From Larimichthys crocea (taxonomy: Eukaryota; Chordata; Actinopteri; Sciaenidae), in NCBI RefSeq assembly GCF_000972845.2, contig NC_040022.1, positions 2,692,882 through 2,756,881 of the forward strand: a stretch of 64,000 bases of DNA, read 5' to 3'. Under the pieces are notes generated by a model, which saw only the letters and a list, made by a program, of their open reading frames with translations, ran no database searches and was not told the origin of the DNA. Every line of letters starts with the position of its first letter. Positions within the stretch are counted from its first letter, which is position 1. Positions 26,501 to 39,609 of the stretch are shown here, in pieces. The position numbers and the translations under genes are program-made.

Positions 26501-29500
26501 CGCATTGGAGGCAGCCTCTGCCACCTTTTCCTCAAGCTTTAACAGAGAGATGCTGCGTGGGGAAGAAGAGCTGACAAAGGCCCTCGAGGCTAAAGACAGA
26601 TTCAGCAACAGTGTGTATTATGTTTGAGCTATATCTCAATGCACTAAGCATTTATTCGTGGACTGTCACTCCTCCAGCTCGGACTATGTTAACCTGCAGA
26701 ACATTATCTAATGAAGAGATCCAAAATATAATTCAAAGGCCTAGCTTTGTGTCTCTGGGGATGTCAGTGTTAGTCTGTTGGTCTGTCTTTGAGCCTTTTA
26801 TTTCACAAAGCTCTCGCAAACAACTAAAAGTCAGTCCCAGATTTACTCTTCTTTGGCGGTTTCTTTCTTGGCCAGTGTCGTTTTCTCGTTGTCCTTATCT
26901 GTTGTTCTTTTAGGTCTCCTTACTTCTGCCATTATGTCCATAAGACTGTATTTAGGAAAAGTTGCATGATGTTGCTTTAAAATGAGTTTGGTACTATGTC
27001 TGATGTAAATAGTAATGTTAAAATATTGTAACCAGTGCTCGAAAACAAAAGAGTAGTATTAAATATAAAGTACTGGTCAAAGATTTCCCTTCCTGTTAAA
27101 GTGAAGTTGACATATTTTTCTTTCAGTTTTCATCCTTTGTGGGAAACCTCATGATGTTGTTTCAATAAAGAGTATGGTGGAGGTGATTCCAGAGGACGTC
27201 GTGTTCATTCTTCTAGATATTTACAAGTAAGCCTGTCTATGATTTTATCATTTTGCATAATGTAACCATTACATTATTACATACAAGAGAAATCAAAATA
27301 TACTGTAAAACCTGATATATGATATTTCTAATATGTTGGAGTAACCCTTTACTTTCCTCCAGCCCTGAGTATTATGTCAACACAACATCGAGTGCTGGCA
27401 TGCAAGATGTCTTGGTGATCACTCTGCCACAGAGGAACTACGACTATGGATCAAACTCAACATACAACAACACGGTGAGCAGCAACTTAAACACCCAAAC
27501 ACGAAAGTGTAAAGAAAGAACTCTTGTAGAACTGTTTGACTATTTTTGTTTTTCTATGTAATGGGCAGATAAATGACTATGTAGCTGGGTATCATGATGG
27601 AGTTCTACTGTTTGGCAAAGTGCTCAGAGAGAGGATGCTCAGTAAGCAACGTAACAAGGGATCCTATGATGTTCCTCTGAGTGACAACCCATTTGGAAAC
27701 ACCTCCTTTGACGGTGAGTATGATCAGAGACAACTCAAGGTTCATAATCATTCATAATCTTTAGTAGCTTAATGTTTTCTGTGAGACAAATGTTCACTAA
27801 CTGTGTACTGCTTGTAGTGGTTTTGCATGGTCTAACACAACACATACAAAGTGTAAATGCCGTAGACAACAATTCAAAGCATATTATACATTTGATTTCC
27901 TCTCCTCTGAGGAAACATTGGCTCTGGTTCAATTCAGTATAATAATAAAATCAACTTATAGTATGTCACATCACACTGACCGTTTACTTGCTTTTGTTTT
28001 ATGGTTAGTTTTATTGTTGCCTGGGAATGTATTCATGTAATACTGTAAGTTTTTATGATGCTTGTTATGATGTAGTTAGATTAGTCTTTTAATTGACTTG
28101 ACTGGCAACTGTTTTAATAATTTAGTAATCACTTAATTATTATTTTTCTGAGGAGAATTTGCTGCTTTTTCCTTGTCTTACACTTGGTAAACTGAATATA
28201 TTTGGGACTTTGTGAGACATAAAATGTATATGAAAGGTAACCTTGGACTGTCTTTAGTAGACCAAACAATCATAATGAAAATTATGTTTCAGAATAAATG
28301 TTTTCACCTTTTTTTTTTTACTCATTCTGTAATAAACATGTTGTGAATGCAATACGATTCATAATGAGTCAATTTCCAGGAACTTGAAAATGCTCTCTTT
28401 GTTGTGTCTTTGTGTGTTTGCTTTAAGCAGGTATGGGAGGACACTATGTGCTCGATGAGTACGGAGACAGAGACGCTAACTTCTCTATCATTTACACATC
28501 AACTATCACCGGCAAGGTGAGACCGCTGTACATTTCAGTCAGTTAGCTCAGTTACTGTGAACATTTGTTTTTATACTTTGTCTCTGTCTCTCTCCAGTAT
28601 GAAACCCTGTCAGTGTTTGATACATCGCAGAATAAAACTAGTGTGACAGACACAATCCCAGCTCTGCCCTGGAAAGGGAGTCGCCTGCCTGGTGCCATAC
28701 CAGAGAATTCAGAAGGTATTACACATTGATGGTGTAGAAGTAGTGTACACAGTGATGTGGTGCTTCACTGAACCGCACAATTTCTGTCTGGTCTGTAACT
28801 ATAGTCACACAAAACATGATTAGAGTCTCAAGATATTATTTGGAAATATAATGTGATATCATGGTCTTTACTCAGTCAGTGTTACTGTGTGTGTGTGTGC
28901 CTCCAGGGTTAAATATGCAGGATGTGATTGTGATCGTTCTGAGTCTCAGCGTTGTCGTGGTGACAGCCGTCGCTCTCATATTCTACAGGTAATCAGCAGA
29001 CATATTTCACAGCTGTATCATATGGACTGTGCAGACTTTTACATCAAATCAAATCAAATCAATTTTATTTGTATAGCCCAAAGTCACAAAGTACATTTGC
29101 CTCAGAGGGCTTTACAATCTGTACAGGTCCTTAGACCCTCGGTTCGAGTGAGGAAAAACCTTTAACAGGGAAAAAAGGTGGAAGAAACCTCAATAAGAGC
29201 CACAGAGGAGGGATCGCTCCCAATTTTGGCATCATTGAAGCTGATTTTGAGATGGTGCAACACCTAACCAGCAGTTTAAACTGAAGCTCAGGGAAAGAAA
29301 GCTGCAATGTAATTGGATGCAGAGAGTTATCCTACAAATATCCCTTGTTTTTATTATTTATGCATTTACTGTGTATGTGTGTCTGTTTGTGAATAATGTT
29401 AGGCAGAACAGAAAAGAGCGTCATATGCAAAAGAGGTGGTCTCACATCGACTTACATCTGATTGCCCCACTGGATGAGAAGGAGGTCTGTCTGAAGGTAA

Positions 29501-30465
29501 ATGGCCTCACCAATCACCTGTTTGCTACAGGTTGGATGAGGGGTCAGCAACCATTTCGTTGATGAGTGGGAATTTACAAAGATGCAATGTAATTTATTTT
29601 TAATTTGTACAGTGATAGTTAGTTACACTATTATTGGAAATTCTGAAGGCAAGTCTTTAATCCTGGATATGATGGTGTCCAATCAACAGTCCAATCTCTG
29701 TACTGTTGGTCCACAACCTCCTCTATGTATTCACCGTCTGTGAATAGTTTCTCACATCTCCACCATTTTATAGCTGCTCTCTGTAGCCTGATTTTTGGAG
29801 GTACACAGCGTAATAAATTGCCTAGCATAGTTTCACACCCTTGACTGGTTGACTCATTTTTTCAGACTTATCTTGGAAGTTTTCCCACGCTTAGTTTTAA
29901 AATTTACATTTACATTTTACAGCAAAATGCACACGATTCTGTCTGGCAATGGAATGTCTCATCATGAAGTTTGCACTATTTTTGTAAATGCAGATATGAC
30001 ATGTTATAATGTCAACATTAATTTATCTTGATGGATGAAGGTAATATTTACTTCAAGTGTCTTTAGTAACAATATTGCAGTATAGAGTTTCTTGTCTGCC
30101 ATTTTGTTGCCATAAAGAAAGCCATTCACTCCCTTCTCCTTCCTATCCCCTGTGATAGATTATACATCTAAACATTTCGCTAAGTGCCAATAAAGAAGCA
30201 GCTATATGAGAAAAGATAAAACGAGATAATCTCAGAATGATATGAGAGATGAGATTGCATTGAATCATATTAGGTAAAAACAAGAAACGAGATAAGGCCA
30301 AATTAAGTTATATAAGCTCAGGATTTAAAGACCAGAAAATGAAATCATGTAAAAAGAGTTTTATCATAGAACTTTGTCTGGGATTCGTCAGGCTTCAGTA
30401 CTTTCTTTTACATGATGTGTACTTAAAATTGACTATCCAATAAGATAAAGATATAAAATCAGATA

Positions 30466-30502
<37 letters not shown>

Positions 30503-33500
30503 AACAGATTGATGACGATAAGAGGAAGGACAGCACATACTTCAGTCACAGATGCCGCTATGACAAGAAGGTACCAAGATTTCAACTTTATAAAACTAAT
30601 ATTTAGTCATAAAGAGACTAAAAAAGAAAGAGATGATCAAATCTTCACACTCAGCGTTTGACTGTGCCTTATTTGTTTGTGTTCTTCAGCCCGTGATCTT
30701 AAAAGAGCTGAAGCAAACAGACGGAGACTTTACTGAGGACCAGAAGATTGAGCTGAACACAGTAAGACACCCCTGTGTTATAGCTCAGAGTATATATAAC
30801 ACCTGAGTTTTTAAAGCATCAGCAAATGGACACTGTCCTTGCGACCCTTTATATTATGGTGCTTAGATTTTGTGTTTGTCTTTATAACATATAAATAATG
30901 TGAATAAATGAGCATTTTCCACTCTGACATTTTTAGCACATCCATGTCTACTTTTAAATCATTTATTTGTGTGTTGCCAAACCCTTTCAACCCTCTCTGT
31001 CAAACCTTCTTGTCCATTTCAACCTTTCCTCTCACTTCTTCTTTGCCTCCGTGTCTTCATCTTTCAGCTGTTGTGTATCGATTACTACAACCTGACCAAG
31101 TTCTATGGCACGGTGAAGTTTGAGTACGGTGTCTTCGGGGTGTTTGAGCTCTGCCAGAGGGGCTCTCTCAGGGTAACGACTCACACAGTCCCACTGACTT
31201 GCACTCTCCCTGCATATCACATCCTGCTGCTGCCACGTTCCTTTCCTATCAGTATATGTTATCAGGCTGTAGGATTTTAGTAGATACTGGATCCTGCACT
31301 TAGATAATAAAGGCAAAACATCTTTTATTCCATCATCAATAAAAAACACCACAAAACAATTATATTAATTTTATTCAAATACAAAATTTAGAGAACTGTG
31401 TAGTCTTAATAGAAGTTTAAGAGCTCTCTGAGTGATTTCTAGTTATATTTTCTGTCTTTTAACATTTTATAACAAGGCAGACTGAATGTTACTAGTAAGT
31501 TAGACATTGCATTTAGTCATAGTAATTCTTATTTTGTTCTTATCTTCAGCTGTATTTTGTTTTAGATTTACTTTTATTAACTTTTTTATTTAACATACAT
31601 TGTAAATCATGCTGCACTTCATTCAACTATAAATTAGTTTTAACCTAATTTATTTTTTTTAAACAAATGACCAGTTAAGTTAAAAAAACGCCATGTACAC
31701 ACTGCATGTGATCTGCATGTTACATGACTACAGAACACCCATGAACAACAAGTAGTTTATGACAAAGCTCAGTGGCCTCCTTTCTATGCTGCCCACAATG
31801 ACTTTACTGTTCGTTTGATAAGACGAACAGTTTAAAGAGCACTAATAATGTGTGTATGTGCATGCATGTAATCACACATACACAAACACACTCTCACACA
31901 GTCTAGTTAAGTATTTAAGTGTTTCACAATTCATTAACTGAGTACAACATGCTTAGCAGAGATATGAACTTCTTTATCTGTTCCCCCCCAGTACATTCTG
32001 AATGACAGGATCTCCTATCCAGATGAAACCTTCATGGACATGGAGTTTAAGATATCTGTCATGTATGACATTGCAAAGGTATTTTTTATAACGTGTTTGT
32101 TTGAGTTTTATTTATTTATACACTTCACTATTCACTATTTGTTCATATTTGTCACGTATTGTTTTATTTAGCTGTTTTCTATGGAAGACAAATTTTGCAT
32201 CGTTTACTGTCACTCCAATATTTCTTTTCATTCATTGATTTTTATTAAGATTTTTGATTGGACATGGCTTGATGTATTGTTTTTTTATATATATATTTAA
32301 ATGTGATATTCAGTTATTCTTCAGTATATTTTAACTTACAATACATTTGAAGGAGAGTAAGATGATTCAACAAATAACTATCAAATTAACCATCCTGCTC
32401 ACTACTGCCCCCCTGCTTTATATCTTTTACAGGGCATGTCATATCTCCACTCCAGTAACATTGAGGTCCACGGTCGCCTCAAGTCCACCAACTGCGTGGT
32501 CGACAACCGAATGGTAGTCAAGATCACTGACTTTGGGTGTCACACCATACTCAGTCCAGGCAGAAGTGAGACAGAGTCATTGTGATCTATTATTATTCTG
32601 AACGCTGAAAATACCGGTGACTCAGCTTCCTTTCTCCTCTCCTTTCAGACTTATGGACGGCCCCAGAGCATCTTCGTAAAGATGGGGTGTCTCAAAAAGG
32701 CGATGTTTACAGCTATGCCATCATTGCTCATGAAATTGTTATGAGACTGTCCACGTTCTATACACAGTGCTGCTCTGATATTACAGGTAGGTCAGGATGA
32801 TTTAAACTGTAAATAAAAAAACAGAACAAATTAAATGTAAATTAACATATTTTTGTTTATGAATAATTAATTCCTAGAAAACTGAATTGTTTGTGTTAAT
32901 TTACATGGATGGATTGATAATGACAAAATCAATTTATAAGCTACAAAGCCTTCAGTGCTGTACTTTGCTCTTCTTTCAATGAAGAAATAGTCTCCAGTGC
33001 TGATAAAACTGATCAATGCTAACCTCTTTAGAAGCCAACATTTTTACATTTTGAGTAAACATTTTTCACAAACATGGTCACACACACACCTAGTGTTAAA
33101 CCATGCATAAAGCTCATGCCGTAGCTGCCGGTATTTCCTCACAGAACGTTGATTGTAATCTCACAAGTCCAGCTGCCTAACAAGGTCAATTGCTTTTGTT
33201 GTCTGATCCCCAAATCTGTGTCAGAACAAGAGAGTTTACAGTATGATGGGATGTTGTCTTGCTCATCTCGCTTATCTTAATGTCATCCAATCCCTCAGAG
33301 AAGATACACAGAGTGCAGTTCCCCAGTGGGGCAGGCATCTTCAGACCTGACCTCAACTTTGACAGCACATCAGAGAGGGAGATCGAGGTAAGAGAGTCAC
33401 TCATCACTGTGGAGGAGAGTTATAAAGGAAAGCTGCTTGGACTCATCAAAGTTAAATAAGGAAAGTTTTTCACTCCCTCCTTCTTTTTCTCTCTTGTGTG

Positions 33501-36500
33501 TACACAGCTGTACACGCTGATAAAAAACTGCTGGGATGAAGACCCAGAACGGAGGCCAGATTTTAGGAGAATAGAGTTAACTCTGGGTAAGATTTTCAGG
33601 TACGTCAACAGCATATATTCATTTAAAACATTTCTTTACTATATGACCAAATAAAGGTGGACACTAGAACAATCTGTATGTGAAGTTCTTCAAGTTCTTC
33701 CGCATCAAACTAGGAAAATAATTTCTGTATAGATTTACTTTGTGCATGGAGGCATTGCCATGTTAAAAACATGTTTGGTTGTTTAGTGTATATAATCATA
33801 TCCACTGCTATGAGATGATTCCTGCATCTTCAGCCTTTTATATTATGATTATTAATTCAATTGTATAAATAATGATAGTAATGGAATATATTTTTTCTTT
33901 GACTCAGTAACCTGCACAACCAAGCCACTGAGACATACATGGACAACCTGATCCGTCGCCTGCAGATGTACTCCAGGACTCTGGAGCATCTGGTGGAGCA
34001 GAGAACCTCTTTGTACAAATTTGAGAGGGACAGAGCTGATCGCCTCAACTTTATGCTACTTCCTGGGTAAGTTCATATCGTATCTGCTGTTATATTAAAT
34101 AACAAACAAAACAGATACATATTTTAAAGATGCACTGATCATTTTTTAAATTTAATTTTACAAAGGATCAATTGATGTAATGTGAAAAGGGTTGCTAAAA
34201 GAATTATCACCCAATTCTGCAGTTCCCCTCAGCCCTACAGACCATTTTAATCTGTATTAGTGTATTGTTTTGGCTTTATGGTCCACTAACCCTGCTTCCA
34301 TCAGCATAATTAGTCAGTTAACATAGTGGAGCATTAAGCAGCTAAAGAGCCAGATAAGGAGAGTGCATTTTGGACTTGTCAGGCCACTTCGAACAGAACT
34401 GAAACTCAGAACATGAAAGCTGATGCTGCTCCATGTCTGCTGGATGTGCAAATATGTTTCCATCCTCTTTTTGTAATAACAGTTGTTGTGTTTGTAGAGG
34501 CATGTACAAAACAAAGCTGTATTTGGATTCCCTTTGTACAAATGTAATCAGTCTCCCTCTGTCTCCTCAGCCCAGTGGTGCGTTCACTGAAGGAGACGGG
34601 GAAAGTGAAACCAGAGCTCTTTGAGGAGGTCACCATCTATTTCAGCGACATTGTCGGATTCACCACCCTTTGCCGCTACAGCACCCCCATGGAGGTGGTT
34701 GACATGCTCAATGACATCTACAAGAACTTTGACAGCATCCTGGACCACCATGATGTCTACAAGGTACTTCAGTGTTCAGTGTGAACTCAGGAGCTGAAGT
34801 TAACGTTAGATTGGTGTATATATATGGCTGATTATGTTATTACTTTGTGTGTTTATCGATATATAGATAATGTTTTATTAATAAAGCAATCCATCCATTA
34901 TCTCTCAGGTTGAGACAATAGGAGATGCGTACATGGTTGCATCAGGTTTGCCCAAACGCAACGGTGACAGGCATGCAGTGGACATCGCCCTCATGGCCCT
35001 GGACATGCTGGCTTTTGTAGGGACGTTTGAGTTGCTGCACCTGCCTGGAATCCCTCTGTGGATCCGTATTGGTGTGCATTCAGGTAACAGAAAATCAAAG
35101 CTTTGTCTTATTTAATGCAATCCTTGTTCTTTCCCATAAACCATGTATCATTAGTGCATTTTACAGCATTTTCTGCCACATGGAAATGCAGCACTAACAA
35201 GTACTCACATGACCATCATGGCAATGTAATATGAGCCCATAGAAGTAGGTAACATGAGTCAAATGTGTAAATATATATAATAAATAAGTGAACTTAAACA
35301 AAAGAGAACATTTAAACAGTTTCCCGAATTATTAATAAAATTAACTTTGCCTCCAAGCAGCTTATACATTTGATTTTGAGTATATTTTTCATTTTATCTC
35401 TACTTTAATATATACTGTCTACACACGTCTGTGGGAAAGACTCACACATATGTAGAAATTAAGGAGAGTGTGTTAATAGTAGCAGTTTGTGAAAGTTAAA
35501 CAGTAGGTGGCAATAACACACTGCTACAATACAAACTACTTACTTACAAGGTAAAAAAATAAAGTCCTAACCAGGGGAAGGCTTGTAACGCTTTTTTTCT
35601 GTCATAATGTAAGTGAATGAGCGGCTAAAAAATAAGATAAATCAGACACCACCATTATTTTAGATGTTCTAAATGCAGAATATGGGGAATAGATAATCAA
35701 AGAAAAAAATGAAGGTGCAACCAAGAGATACATGGAGAATAAAAATGGCTTGTTTTGTGTGTAGGACCATGTGCAGCAGGAGTAGTGGGGAACAAGATGC
35801 CTCGCTATTGTCTTTTTGGAGATACAGTCAACACTGCTTCACGCATGGAGTCCACAGGCCTACGTAAGAGACAACACACACTCGCACACAGTCACAGTAT
35901 TGAGGCGTAGCCTCTGACTTTAAAGAGTTAAAGAGAGTTGAATCCTATCGTTCTTTCTCATTGTCTTTCCAGCTCTGAGAATTCATACCAGCCAGTCCAC
36001 CATCAACATCCTGCAGAGGACAGACTGCAAGTTTGAGTATGAAAAAAGAGGAGAGACGTACCTGAAGGTTAGCTTTTTTATCTTTATGCTCATCTACTCA
36101 GGCATTCACATCAAATGTAAACTGTACAGATAGTGGTTACTTAAAGCGGTGTTTGTGTTTGTTTGTGTGCTTGGCCCACAGGGTAAAGGCAAAGAAATGA
36201 CATACTGGTTAACAGGAGTCAATGGGGGACAATTCAACCTGCCAACACCACCAACAGCGTGAGTAAAACACAGTCTCAGCCAGATTTAGGGCACAGATCT
36301 ACTACTCTGGTCCCCAATTACCAACATTTCTTTACAGCTCTGTTGATCTATAAAACAACAGTGAGCTTGTGTGAGAGTGTTTGTATAATATATTTTAAAA
36401 AAGAGAACACATAATTTGTTAGAATATAATGTATCTATTAATTTATCTAAATAATTCTTATGTTACTGTCTCAGGGAGAACTTCCAGCGGCTCCAGCAGG

Positions 36501-36670
36501 ACCTTGCGGAGATGATCGTGTCCACCCTTGAGAAGCGAGGAGATGGGGTCTTCAGAAAGACCCTGTCAACCAAAATCCGTCGGAGGGAGACCAACAGCAG
36601 CCTGCAGAGCGACAGCCCGCCAGAGTACTTTCACTTGGCTGTCACTGACAACCCCAGTACGTATCTGTGA
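23541..36670 (+). CDS. gucy2c: Guanylate cyclase 2C (receptor guanylyl cyclase C), 27 coding exons, 1079 aa
   Basis: Exons: 23541-23751, 25121-25233, 26015-26082, 26169-26387, 26492-26610, 27127-27226, 27363-27474, 27569-27713, 28431-28516, 28598-28715, 28907-28988, 29403-29496, 30508-30570, 30690-30761, 31068-31172, 31992-32078, 32433-32565, 32649-32786, 33299-33387, 33508-33599, 33908-34066, 34571-34763, 34909-35083, 35765-35863, 35973-36067, 36182-36258, 36475-36670; 3240 nt with the frame intact throughout. The protein is the intestinal receptor for guanylin-type peptides and makes cGMP. It has a signal peptide (about 1-20), an extracellular ligand-binding domain with [19 protein letters not shown] and [13 protein letters not shown], a membrane helix (about 434-457), a kinase-homology domain with HGRLKSTN (611-618) in place of HRDLKxxN and TDFG (630-633), a dimerisation helix, and a cyclase domain with [10 protein letters not shown] (Asp828 a likely metal ligand), [13 protein letters not shown] and [18 protein letters not shown]. 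Human GUCY2C has 1073 aa. The C-terminus STYL resembles the human PDZ-ligand STYF. Confidence 0.97.
29041..29245. repeat. Dispersed teleost repeat in gucy2c intron 11
   Basis: ATCAATTTTATTTGTATAGC, CTCAGAGGGCTTTACAATCT, GGTCCTTAGACCCTCGGTTC and AGAAACCTCAATAAGAGCCA are hallmarks of a very abundant fish repeat often found in introns. It is a SINE- or DNA-element-like fragment; I cannot fix its class. A small ORF over it is not a gene. Confidence 0.75.
30470..30499. repeat. (TG)n tract abutting the splice acceptor of gucy2c exon 13
   Basis: About 15 TG units end 8 nt before the exon that starts at 30508 and occupy the place of the usual polypyrimidine tract. A shorter TG run precedes exon 11 (about 28886-28899). 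Confidence 0.9.
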
Positions 36671-38050
36671 TTACAGAGGATCTTTGCTTACGATGTCGTC
36701 CAAGGAGTAGATGTCATAGTAGTGCGCCTGTACTTGTCTGAATCAACACTGCTGGGTTTCCATGGACAGCTCTGTTCATTCGGAGGGTGGCCTAACAGTT
36801 GAGCAGCAGTGGAACAAGCAGGCATGTTAGAAATAGCACTGAAGCTCTCAGTTCTCCTTTTGCCCTTTGAAGCTTTCCTCCCTCAACACCCATCCCTCTG
36901 CCACAAAAAATGTTTTAAACTGTTTATAAGTCTAAGTTCTTGTTGAAAGGAAAAATCCACCCACAGATACTGTTATATATCATTTTGTTTTTGTGGTTAT
37001 TTCTCTGTGGTGTGGGAGTGATATTTTTAGAGAACGTCATTGAAACTATGTTGTACTCTGCATAATTTCTTTTGACCTGTTATTCATGGGAATAAAAAAG
37101 GATCACGACCAAACATTAACACTGGCTTAAACAGTATATGAAATGGTCTATCATTTTCAAATAAGGCTCACTTCATGAAAGATTAATTAGTTGCTGTATG
37201 CCACTATGTATATTTTGATGCAACCACATGGTGATGCCAAAGTCAGACATCTTCAAATTCTACAAATAATGGCTATAAAATGTACCTCGAAATGTTTTGG
37301 CTAGGCTGTTCTTTCAAAATATTTCAAATTAAAATGGCATGGGTTGAAATGACACATGCTTTATTGTATTTTGTAACTTAACCTTTGCCTCCTGTGCTGT
37401 GCATAACTCACACGTCACAACAACATGGATTTAAGGGCGAGAATCGTCCTTTGAGATTTATTGAGAAATGGTCAGGAATCCAAGTAATGAGAGATAAAAT
37501 TGAATATACTCTTCTTGACTTTACTTTGAACAGTTCTCCGTTTTTGTTTAGATGTTGCCTGCATGAAGCTCATTGATTGAGAAAGTTTGACAAAATTATT
37601 TACCATGTAAATATAGCCTTTTCTGCTGCAAAGTCAGTGAAAATATATCCAAACAGTACTTTCTACTTTTTCTCTTTCATAGCACAACAATGCTACCTTG
37701 TCTACAGAACATCAAAAATATTTCTGTGATGATTTTGGTTTTGTGTTTTATTAAACAATGTTTGAAATATGGCACAAGATTCAGAGCAGTTCTTTGTACA
37801 ATGTGCACTAAACTAAAGTTACCCATTCTTACATAGTATTAATGTACACCGATTTACACCATAGCACTTGTATTTTTTCAAGCATGCAGAGGGAAAAAAA
37901 ACAACTGCTGTAGAAATAAACACTTATTTTAAAACCACAAGAACATGGTAGATTAAGAAATATCCAACATTTGGATTACAAAGGCAGATAAAATAGCAGC
38001 GTAGCAGAGAAGTATGTAGTAAAAAGGTTTGAAGAACACACAGACAAAGC
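36671..38050. other. Convergent 3' region between gucy2c and tnfrsf13c
   Basis: No coding sequence is visible. A gucy2c 3' UTR may end near AATAAA at 37089-37094. tnfrsf13c (minus) has an AATAAA at 37752 down to 37747. The two 3' UTRs thus face each other with little or no spacer. End points are inferred from signals alone. Confidence 0.45.
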
Positions 38051-39569
38051 TTACATAGTTTTAGTTGTAACTAATGCAGTGCCACCCAGCTCTGTGGCAG
38101 GAAGTGGGATTCTGTGTTCCCTCATTGTGCTGCATGGAGGTAGCCCTCTACCCCCCTCTGTCCCAGCATGCTTTGTGATGTCCCTGTAAGCGGTGAAGCC
38201 CTCCTCCCACTGTGAGACAGTTTGGGCCCCCAGGTGCAAGTGAGGACAGGGTGAAAGGGCCCCTGCAGCTCTCTGCAACATCTCTGCATGACTGTTGCTT
38301 TCTGAAGGCAGTGAATGGAGTATGGCAGGTGGCTCTGTTTTCTGAAGAGGTTCCTGTTGTGCCTCTGCATCCTCTGCAACACAAACAACTGAAACGTGAG
38401 TGTGAATATTTAAATCCCACTGAGTATTCAAACCATCTCACTCTCAAAACAAATGATGATCCCACTAAGTGCAAACCACATAGGATGGCATGTCGCTGCA
38501 GAATACTATGGCAGCCATGCTCGTTAAGAGTACCCCTACACCATCATAGCTCCTCCATACTTCACCGTGGGAACCACAAATGCATATACCATTATGTCAC
38601 CTTGTCTCTGTCTCACAGAGACATAGTGGTTAGAATGAATTTGACTCATCAAACCAAAGTACAGATGTCCACTGGTCTAATGTCCATTCATCTTCTTCTT
38701 GTTGGTCTCCCTTTGAAGGCCCTTCAAGCAGTGTTCTCTGCCTGTCTTTCCTGGGGTAGTTTCATCATAACGTTTGATAATTTTTTGGGTGTTAATCAAC
38801 GTTGTAGAAAGTAACAAGAATGTAGAATCCACATTGAATGTCCAAACTATACACTATATATGGTTATATATATGCCTATATATGCCTTGAATATAAGTTT
38901 AGTACAATTTATTGCATTCATTTAAATTATAACTTTTGAGACTTCTTTAAAAATACAAATGTCATATGCTTTTTAAATGTCAGTTTATATAATCTCTGTA
39001 TGACTCTGCAGCTACAGTTTAGTTATAGATATTTATTTATCAGAGAATTGCCTTGCAATGGCATATTGTTTTTATGTTGAGTTGCCTAAAAAGTCTTCCA
39101 AGACAACAACGATGTGTTTCACAACAGATAAGTGGGCAAAGCTGAATAACTTCACTCTGCTAATCTAGTGTTGTTTTTACATTCCTGGTTGTCTTGTGTC
39201 CATTGACAGATAATTTACTCAATGAGGACAAAAGCACACTATTGACACAATTAACCTAGTTTCACCTTTGTCCTGACAGTTCTTTTGTCTTTGTTTAACT
39301 GGGTTAAGATGCACAGAAGCTGCATTCTAGAAGATAAAAATTACAGCCATCATCATGTTGGCATATTTATCATTCTAAAGTACAAAAGCTGAAACTTTTC
39401 AGCCTGATCTATGGTTTCAGCAACACACGGATCATTCAATGAAGTTGCTTTATATAAAAGCATGGTCACTGACTGTCAGAGCTGTTTTACAAAGTAAATA
39501 CACACAGACACCAGCAGCTTTCAAATATCGGGCTTTATTGATAGAAGATGATGCCTTCTTGCCACCATG

Positions 39570-39609
<40 letters not shown>

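Noticed and set aside
29631..29828. 65-aa minus-strand ORF in gucy2c intron 12
   Set aside because: No recognisable domain, no splice context, and it lies next to a dispersed repeat.
38212..38814. Longest forward ORF of the window (200 aa)
   Set aside because: It is antisense to tnfrsf13c exon 3 and to the Tc1 remnant; the residues have no family resemblance.
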